Source: Suilimivivens sp009774465 (lineage in GTDB: Bacteria > Bacillota > Clostridia > Lachnospirales > Lachnospiraceae). Taken from it: a stretch of DNA of 64,000 nucleotides. A program made the position numbers and the translations under genes. Where the stretch lies: the NCBI GenBank assembly GCA_947382645.1, contig CANDAE010000001.1, forward strand, positions 124,001 through 188,000, written 5' to 3'. Positions within the stretch are counted from its first letter, which is position 1; every line of letters starts with the position of its first letter. The notes below the pieces were generated by a model. That model saw only the letters and a program-made list of their open reading frames with translations. It was not told where the DNA came from and did no database searches. Below are positions 1-7,958 of the stretch, one piece after another.

Positions 1-1
1 T

Positions 2-565
2 GAAGATATCCCCAACATTGATTTATATATGGATCAGGTTACCACCTTCATGGAAAAACGTCTGAAAAGCACTACAAGAAGTCCTGAAGATAAAATTCTT
101 ACCAAAACCATGATCAATAACTATGCCAAAAACGACCTGCTTCCTCCTCCTATCAGGAAAAAGTACAGTAAAGAGCACATTCTGCTGCTTATTTTTATTT
201 ATTACTACAAGGGAATTCTTTCCATAAATGATATTCAGACCTTGTTAACTCCCCTTACCACAAAATACTTCCAGACACATGAAAGCATTAACTTGGAAAG
301 CATTTATGAAGAGGTGTTCAGTCTGGAACAGACAGAGGTGGAACATTTAAAGGAAGATATCATAAAAAAGTTTGCCCTTTCACAGGAAACTTTTAAGGAT
401 GCGCCAAAAGAAGATCAGGAAATTCTGCAGTTGTTTTCCTTTATCAGCATACTGAGCTATGATACTTATGTAAAAAGACTTCTGATTGAAAAGATGGTGG
501 ACAGCTTTAAGGCTGCAACTTCAAAAGAAGATTCGGAAAAACCGGATAAAAATTCAAAAAAATAA
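2..565 (+). CDS. DUF1836 domain-containing protein, 5'-truncated by window edge
   Basis: The reading frame is open to the left edge, where the residues DIPNIDLYMDQVTTFM are read before and through the first ATG (base 29). This matches the conserved start of the DUF1836 family, so the true start lies outside the window and ATG 29 is internal. DUF1836 proteins are small Firmicute proteins with a MerR-like helix-turn-helix, probably DNA-binding. Here the HTH-like part covers roughly the first 90 visible residues, with a run of aromatic and aliphatic residues (LLLIFIYYYKG), and the C-terminus is a Lys/Glu/Asp-rich tail. It ends about 50 bases before a TrpR-like gene on the same strand, so co-transcription is possible. 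The target is unknown. Confidence 0.85.
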   Translation, partial: EDIPNIDLYMDQVTTFMEKRLKSTTRSPEDKILTKTMINNYAKNDLLPPPIRKKYSKEHILLLIFIYYYKGILSINDIQTLLTPLTTKYFQTHESINLESIYEEVFSLEQTEVEHLKEDIIKKFALSQETFKDAPKEDQEILQLFSFISILSYDTYVKRLLIEKMVDSFKAATSKEDSEKPDKNSKK

Positions 566-614
566 CGTCTGGCTCATTGCCGCAGGGATAACCCTAATAC
601 ACGGAGGTAGATTT

Positions 615-902
615 ATGAACAAAAAAATACAGACAAATATTGTAGATCACTTATTTGAAGCCATTTTATGTCTGGAAAATAAAGAAGAATGCTATAGTTT
701 TTTCGAAGATTTATGCACTGTCAATGAACTGCTTTCTCTTTCTCAGCGTTTTGAAGTTGCTTCCATGCTGAAAAACCACAAAACTTATCTTGAAATTGCA
801 GAGGAAACCGGTGCCTCCACTGCTACCATCAGCCGGGTAAACCGTTCTTTAAATTACGGCAATGATGGTTATGACCTGGTATTTAAGCGAATCGAAAAAT
901 AA
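615..902 (+). CDS. YerC/YecD family TrpR-related protein
   Basis: This 95-residue protein belongs to the TrpR-like YerC/YecD family of Firmicutes, DNA-binding proteins whose ligand is not established. The pattern LxxRxEVAxML followed by a helix-turn-helix (residues about 55-80, EIAEETGASTATISRVNRSL) is typical of TrpR-superfamily proteins. The start at 615 is chosen because GGAGG lies 9-13 bases upstream and the length fits the family; a longer in-frame extension beginning at 486 overlaps the preceding gene and has no such site. A strong inverted repeat at 901-930 overlaps its stop region and should end transcription. Function as a repressor is inferred from the family. Confidence 0.9.
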   Translation: MNKKIQTNIVDHLFEAILCLENKEECYSFFEDLCTVNELLSLSQRFEVASMLKNHKTYLEIAEETGASTATISRVNRSLNYGNDGYDLVFKRIEK

Positions 903-930
903 ACGGATAATTCTTTTGAATTATCCGTTT
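901..930. terminator. Bidirectional intrinsic terminator
   Basis: A perfect 13-bp stem (AAACGGATAATTC at 901-913 with its complement at 918-930) encloses a 4-base TTTT loop. It sits between the convergent YerC/YecD gene and the M23-like gene, overlapping the ends of both, and is A/T-rich at both feet, so it can serve both strands. Confidence 0.75.
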
Positions 931-1631
931 ATCTCTATAATCAGCATAGGATCAATATATGCATCATCCTGCATGATCTGATAACCCAGTTCCTGATTTT
1001 CTTCTCCGATTGAATATAAAATGTATCCTTTTCCCAAATCTTCGCCATTTTTAACCAGCGCATTGCCGCTGTTCCTGTAAACAGATTTATATCCGTTTCC
1101 ATGATCAATCACAATTCTGGTTCCATAGACTTCATCTGCATCCACGCTGATTACCGTTCCGGTTCCTGATGTGATTACATTGGTTCCATTCAATGCTGAA
1201 AATACCAGCATGGGTTCTTCCCCCTCGTCCTCCTTCATTGTAGCAGATCCGCTTAGCGGAAATCCCTTAGGCAGTGCATCCTCGATCACCTCCTGGGAAA
1301 TTGCATCTTCTGTGGCCATCTTATTGGAAACTGTCTCACTTAAAACTGCCACCTTATTACTGAGGGTGGAGTTCTCCACCGATAAGGCTTCATTTTCATC
1401 TGTCAGATTATTAATTATAGCTGTCTGGTTTACAACTTCTTTTCTTATGTGTTTTAATGTGATCGTGTCATAGGTAAGCTTACATACAACAACTACTGCC
1501 AGCAGAAAAAAAACAATTGAAGCTGCCTGAACCAGGGTTGGCCCAATTGTACGCCGCCTTAAGGCGCCATCCTGTTTTTCAATCAGCAGCATGACTGTGA
1601 CTTTCTTTTTTCTTTTAAGACGCTGTCCCAT
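921..1631 (-). CDS. Membrane-anchored degenerate M23 (LytM-like) protein
   Basis: The 236-residue product has a basic N-terminus, one transmembrane segment at about residues 30-52, a coiled-coil-like stretch (about 60-105, repeated Asn/Leu/Glu) and a C-terminal M23/LytM-like beta domain (GTVISVDADEVYGTRIVIDHGNGY). The start at 1631 is preferred over the first ATG at 1655 because GGAGGTGAT precedes it by nine bases. The zinc ligands of active M23 peptidases are not visible: the usual YAHLS segment reads YRNSG and the final HLHFEI reads LGYQIM. It is therefore probably a non-catalytic peptidoglycan-binding or regulatory protein on the outer face of the membrane. Its partner is not identifiable here. 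Confidence 0.75.
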   Translation of the reverse strand: MGQRLKRKKKVTVMLLIEKQDGALRRRTIGPTLVQAASIVFFLLAVVVVCKLTYDTITLKHIRKEVVNQTAIINNLTDENEALSVENSTLSNKVAVLSETVSNKMATEDAISQEVIEDALPKGFPLSGSATMKEDEGEEPMLVFSALNGTNVITSGTGTVISVDADEVYGTRIVIDHGNGYKSVYRNSGNALVKNGEDLGKGYILYSIGEENQELGYQIMQDDAYIDPMLIIEING

Positions 1632-1720
1632 AATTTGCTTATCACCTCCGGTCAATTATTATCATTTTATCACACAGAATAAAATAGGGCAACTTTCCCA
1701 TACGTTTTTACAGAATTTTC

Positions 1721-1749
1721 TTTACTTTTGGCAACGTCTGTGCTATTCT
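1721..1749 (+). promoter_or_regulatory. Sigma-A-type promoter of the cold-shock gene
   Basis: TTTACT at 1721-1726 and TATTCT at 1744-1749 are separated by 17 bases. This gives a leader of about 50 bases before the cold-shock gene. Confidence 0.5.
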
Positions 1750-1806
1750 GAATATGTTACAGGTTTCTGTGATATGCATTATTATTTATTCTTGGAGGTA
1801 TCTATA

Positions 1807-2007
1807 ATGAATAAAGGTACAGTAAAGTGGTTTAACAACCAAAAAGGTTACGGTTTCATCTCTGATGAGTCAGGAAATGATGTTTTCGTACATTACTCAG
1901 GACTTAATATGGAAGGTTTCAAGTCTCTTGAAGAAGGCGCTTCCGTAGAATTCGAAGTAGTAAATGGCGAAAAAGGACCTCAGGCTGTAAACGTAACAAA
2001 GTTATAA
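1807..2007 (+). CDS. Cold-shock protein (CspA family)
   Basis: The 66-residue product is a single cold-shock OB-fold. It carries RNP1 (KGYGFISD, about residues 13-20) and RNP2 (DVFVHYSGL, about 25-33), the nucleic-acid-binding motifs, and ends in the usual QAVNVTKL. These proteins bind single-stranded RNA/DNA in the cytoplasm and act as RNA chaperones. The start at 1807 has GGAGGT eight bases upstream. It is monocistronic, with its own promoter and a terminator at 2123-2151. RNP1 has Ile in place of the usual Phe-Ile spacing but is otherwise standard. Confidence 0.97.
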   Translation: MNKGTVKWFNNQKGYGFISDESGNDVFVHYSGLNMEGFKSLEEGASVEFEVVNGEKGPQAVNVTKL

Positions 2008-2122
2008 TTAGCAGAAGTCTATTTATAGCGTATTAATCAGTAACACGATGTGCCTTTTCTTAAATATAAATGTTTCATTTTATTTAGAATTTGCAATATT
2101 GTTTTATCAGATTAAGGAAATG

Positions 2123-2151
2123 ACCTATCTCATATGAGGTAGGTTTTTTTT
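2123..2151 (+). terminator. Intrinsic terminator of the cold-shock gene
   Basis: A hairpin with arms ACCTATCTCA and TGAGGTAGGT (one G-T pair) is followed by a run of eight T residues. It lies 115 bases after the cold-shock stop codon. Confidence 0.8.
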
Positions 2152-2260
2152 GGATCAAAAGTGCGCTTCACACACTCCCGCGCCAAACTTCTCTGGCAAG
2201 CGCTGCTTTTGTTCCGCGCGCGAAGCTGCACATCCCTTTTATTTCATAGGCTCATCTGCC

Positions 2261-3034
2261 CTATTCCATACAGGCAAGTACATCCTCAAACTTCATTTTC
2301 CCGCCAAAAAGATCCAGCGCGCTTCCAATTGTCACGTCCAGCTTTCCCTTTCCCAGCTCCTTTAACAGCTTAAGATCCTGAAAATCATGCACGCCGCCTG
2401 CATAAGTGCATGGAATTCTGCACGTATTGCCCAACATGGAAACAAGTGCTTTCTCAATTCCCTGACTTTTTCCCTCCACATCCACTGCATGAATCAAAAA
2501 TTCGCTGCAACAGTCAGATAACCTTTCTATGGTTTCGTCATTTAGCTTCACGTCCGTATAGTTCTGCCATCTGTCGGTCACAATATAATATTCCTTCCCT
2601 TTCCTGCGGCAGCTTAAATCCAGTACCAAATGCTCTTTTCCAACAGCGTTTACCATTTCTTTCAGCCTGTTAAAGTGAAGCTGTCCATCCTTAAAAACAT
2701 AGGAAGTTACGATTACATGGGATGCGCCTTTTTTTAAAAAAAATTCTGCATTAGAAAGACGAATTCCTCCTCCCACCTGCAGTCCAAAAGGATATGCCGA
2801 AAGTGCCAGAAGCGCCTGCTGTCTGGTTTTTTCATAATATTCACTGTCAGAAGGATTTAACAAAATAATATGTCCGCCTTTTAATCCTTTTTCCCGATAC
2901 AGACTTGCAAAAAAAGCGGCATCCTGTAAAGCAACAAAGTTTTCCGCCGCTTTATCTCCCTGATCTTTCAGGCTGCTGCCTACAATCTGCTTTACTTTTC
3001 CGTTATGGATATCAATGCATGGTCTGAATTTCAT
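2261..3034 (-). CDS. hisA: Eukaryotic-type HisA (ProFAR isomerase)
   Basis: The 257-residue product is a TIM-barrel isomerase of histidine biosynthesis, converting ProFAR to PRFAR. Its sequence resembles yeast/plant HIS6 (the eukaryotic HisA type) more than ordinary bacterial HisA: the start CIDIHNGKVKQIVG, the QVGGGI loop, VIVTSYVF, LVLDLSCR, FLIHAVDVEG, TYAGGV and the end IGSALDLFGG can be lined up directly. The start at 3034 is chosen because the family alignment begins there and because a promoter -10 element overlaps the earlier ATG at 3082. It stands alone, with no other his gene in the window, next to the cold-shock gene and a lipoprotein gene. Activity on ProFAR is inferred from the conserved glycine phosphate-binding loops. 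Confidence 0.9.
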   Translation of the reverse strand: MKFRPCIDIHNGKVKQIVGSSLKDQGDKAAENFVALQDAAFFASLYREKGLKGGHIILLNPSDSEYYEKTRQQALLALSAYPFGLQVGGGIRLSNAEFFLKKGASHVIVTSYVFKDGQLHFNRLKEMVNAVGKEHLVLDLSCRRKGKEYYIVTDRWQNYTDVKLNDETIERLSDCCSEFLIHAVDVEGKSQGIEKALVSMLGNTCRIPCTYAGGVHDFQDLKLLKELGKGKLDVTIGSALDLFGGKMKFEDVLACME

Positions 3035-3072
3035 AATAAAATTTTTATCCTTTTTATTATTTTTTATTTTTA

Positions 3073-3101
3073 AGTATACCATATTTTTATTTTTGTTTCA
3101 G
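3073..3101 (-). promoter_or_regulatory. Candidate promoter of hisA
   Basis: On the minus strand CTGAAA (3096-3101) and TATACT (3073-3078) are 17 bases apart. The -10 element overlaps the ATG at 3082, which argues for translation starting at 3034. Confidence 0.5.
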
Positions 3102-3176
3102 GTATGATTTTATTCTCTTTGTGCATAATAGCAATAGAACTGACAATAATGCAGTTCTTATATAAGGAGGTAAATT

Positions 3177-3695
3177 ATGAAAAATATGAGAAAACTAATT
3201 GCGGTATCTCTTGTCCTTGCAATGCTTTGTGTTCTTTCTGCATGCGGAACCAAAACCAAAAACGACACAAACGATATGGCAGGAAATACCAACACCACCA
3301 CTGAAAATGGCACCACCGGAAATAATGGCACTACTGGAAACAATACTGCTGCCGGTGGAACAACTAACGCCGGTACTACAGGAACTGATGCGGCTGAAAA
3401 TATGACCGGCGGCACTGATGATGCCAACGGCATCAATGGCACAACAGGCAATAATAATGGAAATGTAAACAATGCCACCACAGGAACCAATAATGATGGC
3501 GATTCCATTCTTGATGATGCAGGTAATGCCGTAGGAGACGTGGTAGATGACATTTCTGACGGTGTATCCGACATCACAAATGATCTGGTGGGAAATGATG
3601 ACAACAGCAATACCGACAATAACACAAACGCTGCAAATGCCAGTGCCTCACCAGGCAGCGATAACGGTACTGCAAGCGCCAAAACAAACCGCTAA
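3177..3695 (+). CDS. Asn/Thr/Gly-rich low-complexity lipoprotein
   Basis: The 172-residue product begins with a lipoprotein signal peptide (MKNMRKLIAVSLVLAMLCVL) and lipobox LSAC, giving a predicted lipidated Cys23. The mature part has no recognisable domain: it is dominated by NTTTENGTTGNN-like runs, then a short acidic segment (about residues 110-140, DSILDDAGNAVGDVVDDISDGVSD) and another Asn/Ala/Ser-rich tail. The start has AAGGAGGT seven bases upstream. It should be exposed on the outer face of the membrane; the acidic helix-like segment is the only part that looks structured. It is followed by a strong terminator. Function unknown. Confidence 0.8.
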   Translation: MKNMRKLIAVSLVLAMLCVLSACGTKTKNDTNDMAGNTNTTTENGTTGNNGTTGNNTAAGGTTNAGTTGTDAAENMTGGTDDANGINGTTGNNNGNVNNATTGTNNDGDSILDDAGNAVGDVVDDISDGVSDITNDLVGNDDNSNTDNNTNAANASASPGSDNGTASAKTNR

Positions 3696-3740
3696 GCATC
3701 AATGCAGGGAAAAATTTTTGCAAGCTGATCCTTATGTTAG

Positions 3741-3774
3741 AAAAGGATGCCGCACCCTCTACGGCATCCTTTTT
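3741..3774. terminator. Bidirectional intrinsic terminator
   Basis: Arms AAAAGGATGCCG (3741-3752) and CGGCATCCTTTT (3762-3773) enclose a 9-base loop and are flanked by A and T runs. It separates the lipoprotein gene from the convergent fbp gene. Confidence 0.85.
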
Positions 3775-3782
3775 GTTTCCTT

Positions 3783-5744
3783 TTATTTTTCTATGATTGT
3801 TCCATCCCTGTAAGCCTGCAGGAGCTGCTCTAACTGCTTAATGCTTTCCCTCAGTTCCGCACCTACATCCGTATCCGCAACTCTGATCCTTACAGGCGCT
3901 GTCTCAACTACGGTTGAATCTGAAAAGATATCAGACTCATGTAAAATAGCTGCTTCTGTTGATTCAAAGGGCTCATGGGCTACCAGACGCATACCGTGGG
4001 AATTGGCTACCAGGGTATATCCTGCAATACCTGTTTTTCCCTGATAAGCCTTGGAAAATCCGCCATCTATAATAAGAAGCTTTCCATCACATTTAATGGG
4101 CGTCTCTCCCTTTTTCAGTTCTACCGGTACATGTCCGTTAATAATATGGGACTTCTTTTTATCAAGACCAAATTCTTCCAGAATTTTATTTAAAACTTCT
4201 TCCTGATCCAGCATGGAATAATAGCTGTTTTTAATCTCCTTATGGGTTTCTTTATCCTCTACAAAGTATCTTTCAAAGGTAGTCATCTTATCTTTTCCAA
4301 ATACCGGAGAATTCGGTCCGGCCCAGATATACCAGATATAATCCTGTGCTTTTCTCATACCAATCGGATCATTTTTTGCATAATATCCTTTTCTTGCATA
4401 GTTGTCCAGCACGTCATACAGTTCTCTGCCTCTGTACTGCTTTCCATCCACATTGACAGACTTAAAGTCCCCTTTTTCATCTAAAGGTACGCATCCATGA
4501 TAAAGCAGATTGGAATTATGAATTTTATAAAGTCCTCCATTGGAATATAAAAACCGCACATGGCGCTGCAGTTTTTCACACTTTAAAAATGCCTGCTGGA
4601 TTCGCGCCATCATCTGTTCTTCATCAGGAGTAAGATTGTATGGATCAGCAGGATCTACGGTAGGAAAATCCGTATCCTTCATAGGGTATTCCTTTCCATA
4701 AACCATTACTGTCTTTTTCTCATAATTTATTTTATCTAAAAGCAGTCTCCCTTCCATCTCAAATTCAGGATGCTTTTTGATAATCTGTCCCTCCAGTTTA
4801 AACTGAATAATGGAAACTGCTTTATGAATCTTCATATCCATGCTTAAGTCTTTTGTGTTATAGTCCGTATTATATTTAATGGCAAAAGCATCACAGTTTA
4901 CATTCTGGTAAGTATCCAGTGCAAAAGTGGCCAGCGGAATCAGGTTGATTCCATACCCTTCCTCCAGCGTATCCAGATTTCCATACCGGACTGCTGTCCG
5001 CAGCACCGTGGCAATACATGCCAGATGCCCGCACGCTGCGCCCATCCATACAATATCATGATTTCCCCACTGAATGTCTACCGAATGATAATTCATCAAA
5101 GTATCCATAATCACATGAGGTCCCGGTCCTCTGTCAAAAATATCCCCTACAATATGAAGATGGTCAATTACCAGACGCTGAATCAGATTGCTCAATGCCA
5201 CAATAAATTCCGGTGCACGCCCTATTCTGATAATCGTATGGATGATTTCATTATAATAACCTTCCTTATCAGAAATATCGGCCTTCTCCGTAATCAACTC
5301 TTCTATAATATAGGCAAAATCCTTAGGCAGCGCCTTCCTTACCTTGGATCTGGTATATTTGGATGCCACCTTTTTTGTAATCTGTACCAGTCTGTGAAGA
5401 GTAATCTTATACCAGTCTTCAATATTGTCTTCTTCTCTTAATACAATATCCAGCTTCTCCTGGGGATAGTAAATCAGAGTCGCCAGCGACTTTTTATCTT
5501 TATTGCTTAAGGTGTTGCCAAATTCTTCATCAATCTGCCTTCTGATGGCGCCGGAACCATTTTTCAGTACATGATTAAACTGCTCATACTCTCCATGAAT
5601 GTCTGTCAGAAAATGCTCCGTCCCCTTGGGCAGATTTAAAATTGCCTGCAGATTAATAATCTCCGTAGATGCTGCGGCAATATTACGGTATTGATTTGCC
5701 AGACTTTTTAAATATTTTAACTCCATTAATTCAAGTTCATTCAT
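3783..5744 (-). CDS. fbp: Fructose-1,6-bisphosphatase, class III
   Basis: This 653-residue enzyme hydrolyses fructose-1,6-bisphosphate to fructose-6-phosphate, the irreversible step of gluconeogenesis in Firmicutes. It is a calcineurin-like metallophosphatase of the class III family: metal-ligand motifs DIHGE (residues 48-52), GDIFDRG (200-206), GNHD (227-230) and a late NGHVPV are all present, and the length is standard. AAGGAC precedes the start by about 12 bases. It lies 36 bases downstream of dapB on the same strand with no terminator between, so it is probably transcribed with dapB, possibly as the distal gene of the lysine-controlled transcript. All key residues appear intact. Confidence 0.97.
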   Translation of the reverse strand: MNELELMELKYLKSLANQYRNIAAASTEIINLQAILNLPKGTEHFLTDIHGEYEQFNHVLKNGSGAIRRQIDEEFGNTLSNKDKKSLATLIYYPQEKLDIVLREEDNIEDWYKITLHRLVQITKKVASKYTRSKVRKALPKDFAYIIEELITEKADISDKEGYYNEIIHTIIRIGRAPEFIVALSNLIQRLVIDHLHIVGDIFDRGPGPHVIMDTLMNYHSVDIQWGNHDIVWMGAACGHLACIATVLRTAVRYGNLDTLEEGYGINLIPLATFALDTYQNVNCDAFAIKYNTDYNTKDLSMDMKIHKAVSIIQFKLEGQIIKKHPEFEMEGRLLLDKINYEKKTVMVYGKEYPMKDTDFPTVDPADPYNLTPDEEQMMARIQQAFLKCEKLQRHVRFLYSNGGLYKIHNSNLLYHGCVPLDEKGDFKSVNVDGKQYRGRELYDVLDNYARKGYYAKNDPIGMRKAQDYIWYIWAGPNSPVFGKDKMTTFERYFVEDKETHKEIKNSYYSMLDQEEVLNKILEEFGLDKKKSHIINGHVPVELKKGETPIKCDGKLLIIDGGFSKAYQGKTGIAGYTLVANSHGMRLVAHEPFESTEAAILHESDIFSDSTVVETAPVRIRVADTDVGAELRESIKQLEQLLQAYRDGTIIEK

Positions 5745-5780
5745 TTAAAACTGCGTCCTTTCTCTCCTCTTGATGTAAAC

Positions 5781-6536
5781 TTATCCGATTACATCACTCA
5801 TACAATAAAGCCCTGCAGGTTTTCCCTTTAAAAACTTGGCAGCCTGAACAGCACCCTTTCCAAAAACAGCCTTGGAATATGCGGTATGGGAAAATGTCAC
5901 CACTTCATCTGCACCTGCAAAAATCACATCATGTTCTCCCACAATGGTTCCTCCTCTCACTGCCGAAAAACCAATTTCCTTTTGAGGACGCTTTTCTCTT
6001 CTTCCGCTCCTGTCATAAACATATGTATATTCCTTATTTAACGCTTCATTTACAGAATCCCCCAGAGCAAGGGCCGTACCGCTGGGCGCGTCCACTTTAA
6101 GCTTATGGTGCTTTTCTACAATTTCAACATCAAATCCTGCCGGCGCCAAAACCGAAGCTGCCTCTTTTAACAGCTTCATAAGCATATTGATTCCCAAAGA
6201 CATATTGGCAGATTTAAGGATTGCCGTCTTTTTAGATGTCTCCTCCACTTTTTTCAGCTGTTCCTCACTAAGACCTGTGGTGCAAAGCACACAGGGAATC
6301 TGCTGCTCTGCGCAATAATCCAGAAGTCCGTCTACTGCCGGCGCCGCACTGAAATCAATGATTACATCCGCCTTAACGTCACAGTCCTTTATATTCTTAA
6401 ATACAGGAAAAGGATTTTTCCCTTCATCATACGCATCCACTCCGGCTGCTAACGTAATCTCATCGTCATCTGCAATCAGCTTCGCAATGGTCTGTCCCAT
6501 TTTTCCGTTACATCCATGCATAATTACATTTGTCAT
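5781..6536 (-). CDS. dapB: 4-hydroxy-tetrahydrodipicolinate reductase
   Basis: The 251-residue enzyme performs the second step of the diaminopimelate/lysine branch, reducing 4-hydroxy-tetrahydrodipicolinate with NAD(P)H. An N-terminal Rossmann fold with GCNGKMG (8-14) is followed by the catalytic/substrate motif EKHHKLKVDAPSGT (141-154), with His143/His144 and Lys147. The start has GGAGG nine bases upstream. It lies 110 bases downstream of dapA and 36 bases upstream of fbp. A hairpin in the dapA-dapB gap lacks a good T-run, so read-through from dapA is likely. Length and motifs are normal. Confidence 0.97.
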   Translation of the reverse strand: MTNVIMHGCNGKMGQTIAKLIADDDEITLAAGVDAYDEGKNPFPVFKNIKDCDVKADVIIDFSAAPAVDGLLDYCAEQQIPCVLCTTGLSEEQLKKVEETSKKTAILKSANMSLGINMLMKLLKEAASVLAPAGFDVEIVEKHHKLKVDAPSGTALALGDSVNEALNKEYTYVYDRSGRREKRPQKEIGFSAVRGGTIVGEHDVIFAGADEVVTFSHTAYSKAVFGKGAVQAAKFLKGKPAGLYCMSDVIG

Positions 6537-6585
6537 AACTCACGCCTCCTTATTTTCCAGTAAATATATACCTACTATATATAAT

Positions 6586-6615
6586 AAGGCCTTTCCCCTT
6601 TTCTGGAAAGACCTT
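6586..6615 (-). other. Hairpin between dapA and dapB
   Basis: An 11-bp stem with one mismatch (AAGGCCTTTCC with GGAAAGACCTT) and an 8-base loop lies in the 110-base gap. The minus-strand 3' side reads ATTATATATAG, so the T-run is poor. It may be a weak terminator or an RNA-processing/stability site that tunes dapB and fbp relative to dapA. Confidence 0.45.
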
Positions 6616-6646
6616 ATATTACTTTTACTTAATACTATCTTTAGAA

Positions 6647-7531
6647 TCACAAAATTCCATATTCCTTCATAGCCTTTTCAAGTTTAGCCCTGTTTTCCTC
6701 TTCCATATCCGTAAGAGGCGGTCTCAAGGAACCAGCTTCTTTTCCCATCAGATTAAGCGCCATCTTGACAGGAATGGGATTTACCTCACAAAAAAGCGCA
6801 TTACAAAGAGGAATTGCCCTGAGCTGTTCCGCACAGCTTCCCTCAATATCCCCTGCAAAAAATTTTGCACAAATCTCATGTGTCTGCCTGGGCGCCACAT
6901 TGGAAAGTACGGAAATAACGCCTTTTCCGCCAAGAACAAGGAGGGGCACGATCTGATCGTCATTTCCAGAATACAGATCCACCTTTCCATTTGCAAGAGA
7001 CATCAGCTTTACAATCTGGCCGATATTGCCGCTGGCTTCCTTAACTCCAACAATATTTTCAACGTCTGTGCACAGACGCACAACAGTTTCCGGTGCAATA
7101 TTACAGCCGGTGCGGCTGGGTACATTGTAAAGAATACATGGAATTTTAACAGAATCCGCAATCCTCTTATAGTGCTTGTATAAGCCATTCTGGGTTGCCT
7201 TATTGTAATAAGGCGTAACCAGAAGCAAAGCATCCGCCCCGGATTTTTCCGCTTCGGTGGAAAGATAAACAGCAGTTTCCGTACAATTTGAACCTGTACC
7301 TGCCACTACCGGAATACGTCCTGCCACCTTTTCCACACAATATTTGATCACATCCAAATGCTCCTCATGAGTTAATGTGGATGACTCCCCTGTTGTTCCG
7401 CATACAATAATTGCATCCGTTCCACCTGTAATCTGATCTTCAATCAATTCACCAAATTTTTCATAGTTCACTTCCCCATTTGCCTTAAAAGGTGTAACTA
7501 TCGCAACACCAGCTCCCGTAAAAACAGCCAT
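6647..7531 (-). CDS. dapA: 4-hydroxy-tetrahydrodipicolinate synthase
   Basis: The 294-residue TIM-barrel aldolase condenses pyruvate with aspartate semialdehyde, the first committed step toward diaminopimelate and lysine. Visible motifs are CGTTGES (44-50, substrate binding), the catalytic Tyr135 in LYNVPSRTG and the Schiff-base Lys164 in VGVKEASGN. The start at 7531 (ATG GCT) is preferred because GGAGG lies seven bases upstream; the codon six bases earlier is TTG. Its transcript begins at the promoter at 7874-7902 and passes a lysine riboswitch and terminator, so expression should fall when lysine is abundant. dapB and fbp follow. Confidence 0.97.
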   Translation of the reverse strand: MAVFTGAGVAIVTPFKANGEVNYEKFGELIEDQITGGTDAIIVCGTTGESSTLTHEEHLDVIKYCVEKVAGRIPVVAGTGSNCTETAVYLSTEAEKSGADALLLVTPYYNKATQNGLYKHYKRIADSVKIPCILYNVPSRTGCNIAPETVVRLCTDVENIVGVKEASGNIGQIVKLMSLANGKVDLYSGNDDQIVPLLVLGGKGVISVLSNVAPRQTHEICAKFFAGDIEGSCAEQLRAIPLCNALFCEVNPIPVKMALNLMGKEAGSLRPPLTDMEEENRAKLEKAMKEYGIL

Positions 7532-7546
7532 ATCCAATCCTCCTTG

Positions 7547-7597
7547 TTTTCCGAAGGAAAATCCGAGCCTCTTTGGCGAGGAGGGGATTTATCCTCC
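7547..7597 (-). other. Hairpins and decoy Shine-Dalgarno between riboswitch terminator and dapA
   Basis: Beyond the riboswitch terminator the dapA leader carries two more elements on the minus strand. A GGAGG (7597-7593) can pair with CCTCC (7584-7580), or that CCTC can instead pair with a following GAGG. Then a TTTTCC/GGAAAA hairpin (7547-7561) ends just before the true GGAGG of dapA. The first AAGGAGGA has no start codon at a usable distance. This may be a translational layer of control or simply a structured leader. Confidence 0.45.
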
Positions 7598-7610
7598 TTG
7601 TTTTTTGTTA

Positions 7611-7643
7611 AAAAAAATCGATGCTTCCCTGCGCGCACCGACT
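7611..7643 (-). terminator. Riboswitch-controlled terminator upstream of dapA
   Basis: On the minus strand AGTCGGTGC pairs with GCATCGATT (two G-T pairs) around a 10-base loop, followed by seven T residues (A-run at 7611-7617). The upstream segment CCGATG...TCGG can form a competing hairpin that uses the terminator's left arm, giving a plausible antiterminator. Confidence 0.7.
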
Positions 7644-7663
7644 AACATAAAATGTCACTTCAT

Positions 7664-7845
7664 CGGATAGCGCCCCATCATTAGTCTCCTGAACTATTGA
7701 TGACAGTCATACAGCTATTTGCTGCATGCCCAAGAACCTGACCACAGCCTTCAGATTCTTTCGGCGTTTTTTCCTTTCATTTTCCTTCCTCTGTGCCTGC
7801 CACATCCAAAAAACTACTCATAAAACACGCAACCTCTACCTCAAA
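7664..7845 (-). promoter_or_regulatory. Lysine riboswitch (L-box)
   Basis: The minus-strand leader carries the conserved lysine-riboswitch elements in order: GAGGTAGAGGTTGCG, GAGTA, GAAAGG, CGCCGAAAG, then GGCATGCAGC, ACTGTCA, a P5-like hairpin around TCAGGAG, and GGGGCGCTATC closing P1 with the 5' GGTAG. It lies between a canonical promoter and an intrinsic terminator in front of dapA, which matches known control of lysine-pathway genes in Firmicutes. Lysine binding should stabilise P1 and favour termination. Boundaries are estimated to within a few bases. Confidence 0.88.
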
Positions 7846-7873
7846 ATCCTATGTAATTATCTTTTATGAAATA

Positions 7874-7902
7874 ATCATAGCACTATGCCAAAGCACTGTC
7901 AA
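7874..7902 (-). promoter_or_regulatory. Promoter of the lysine-riboswitch/dapA transcript
   Basis: Minus-strand TTGACA (7897-7902) and TATGAT (7874-7879) are separated by exactly 17 bases. Transcription would begin about 20 bases before the first conserved riboswitch block. Confidence 0.8.
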
Positions 7903-7958
7903 CGCACAGATGCTATGATTTCATGCTTATCATATTGCAAAAAATGCTGCCACAACAG

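Noticed and set aside
3158..3682. Long open frame on the minus strand opposite the lipoprotein gene
   Set aside because: It is the antisense of Asn/Thr-rich codons, giving a Val/Pro/Leu-rich artefact; the plus-strand frame has a ribosome-binding site, signal peptide and lipobox.
7541..7660. T-box leader for dapA
   Set aside because: No T-box motif or specifier loop is seen, while the upstream sequence matches the lysine riboswitch blocks in order.
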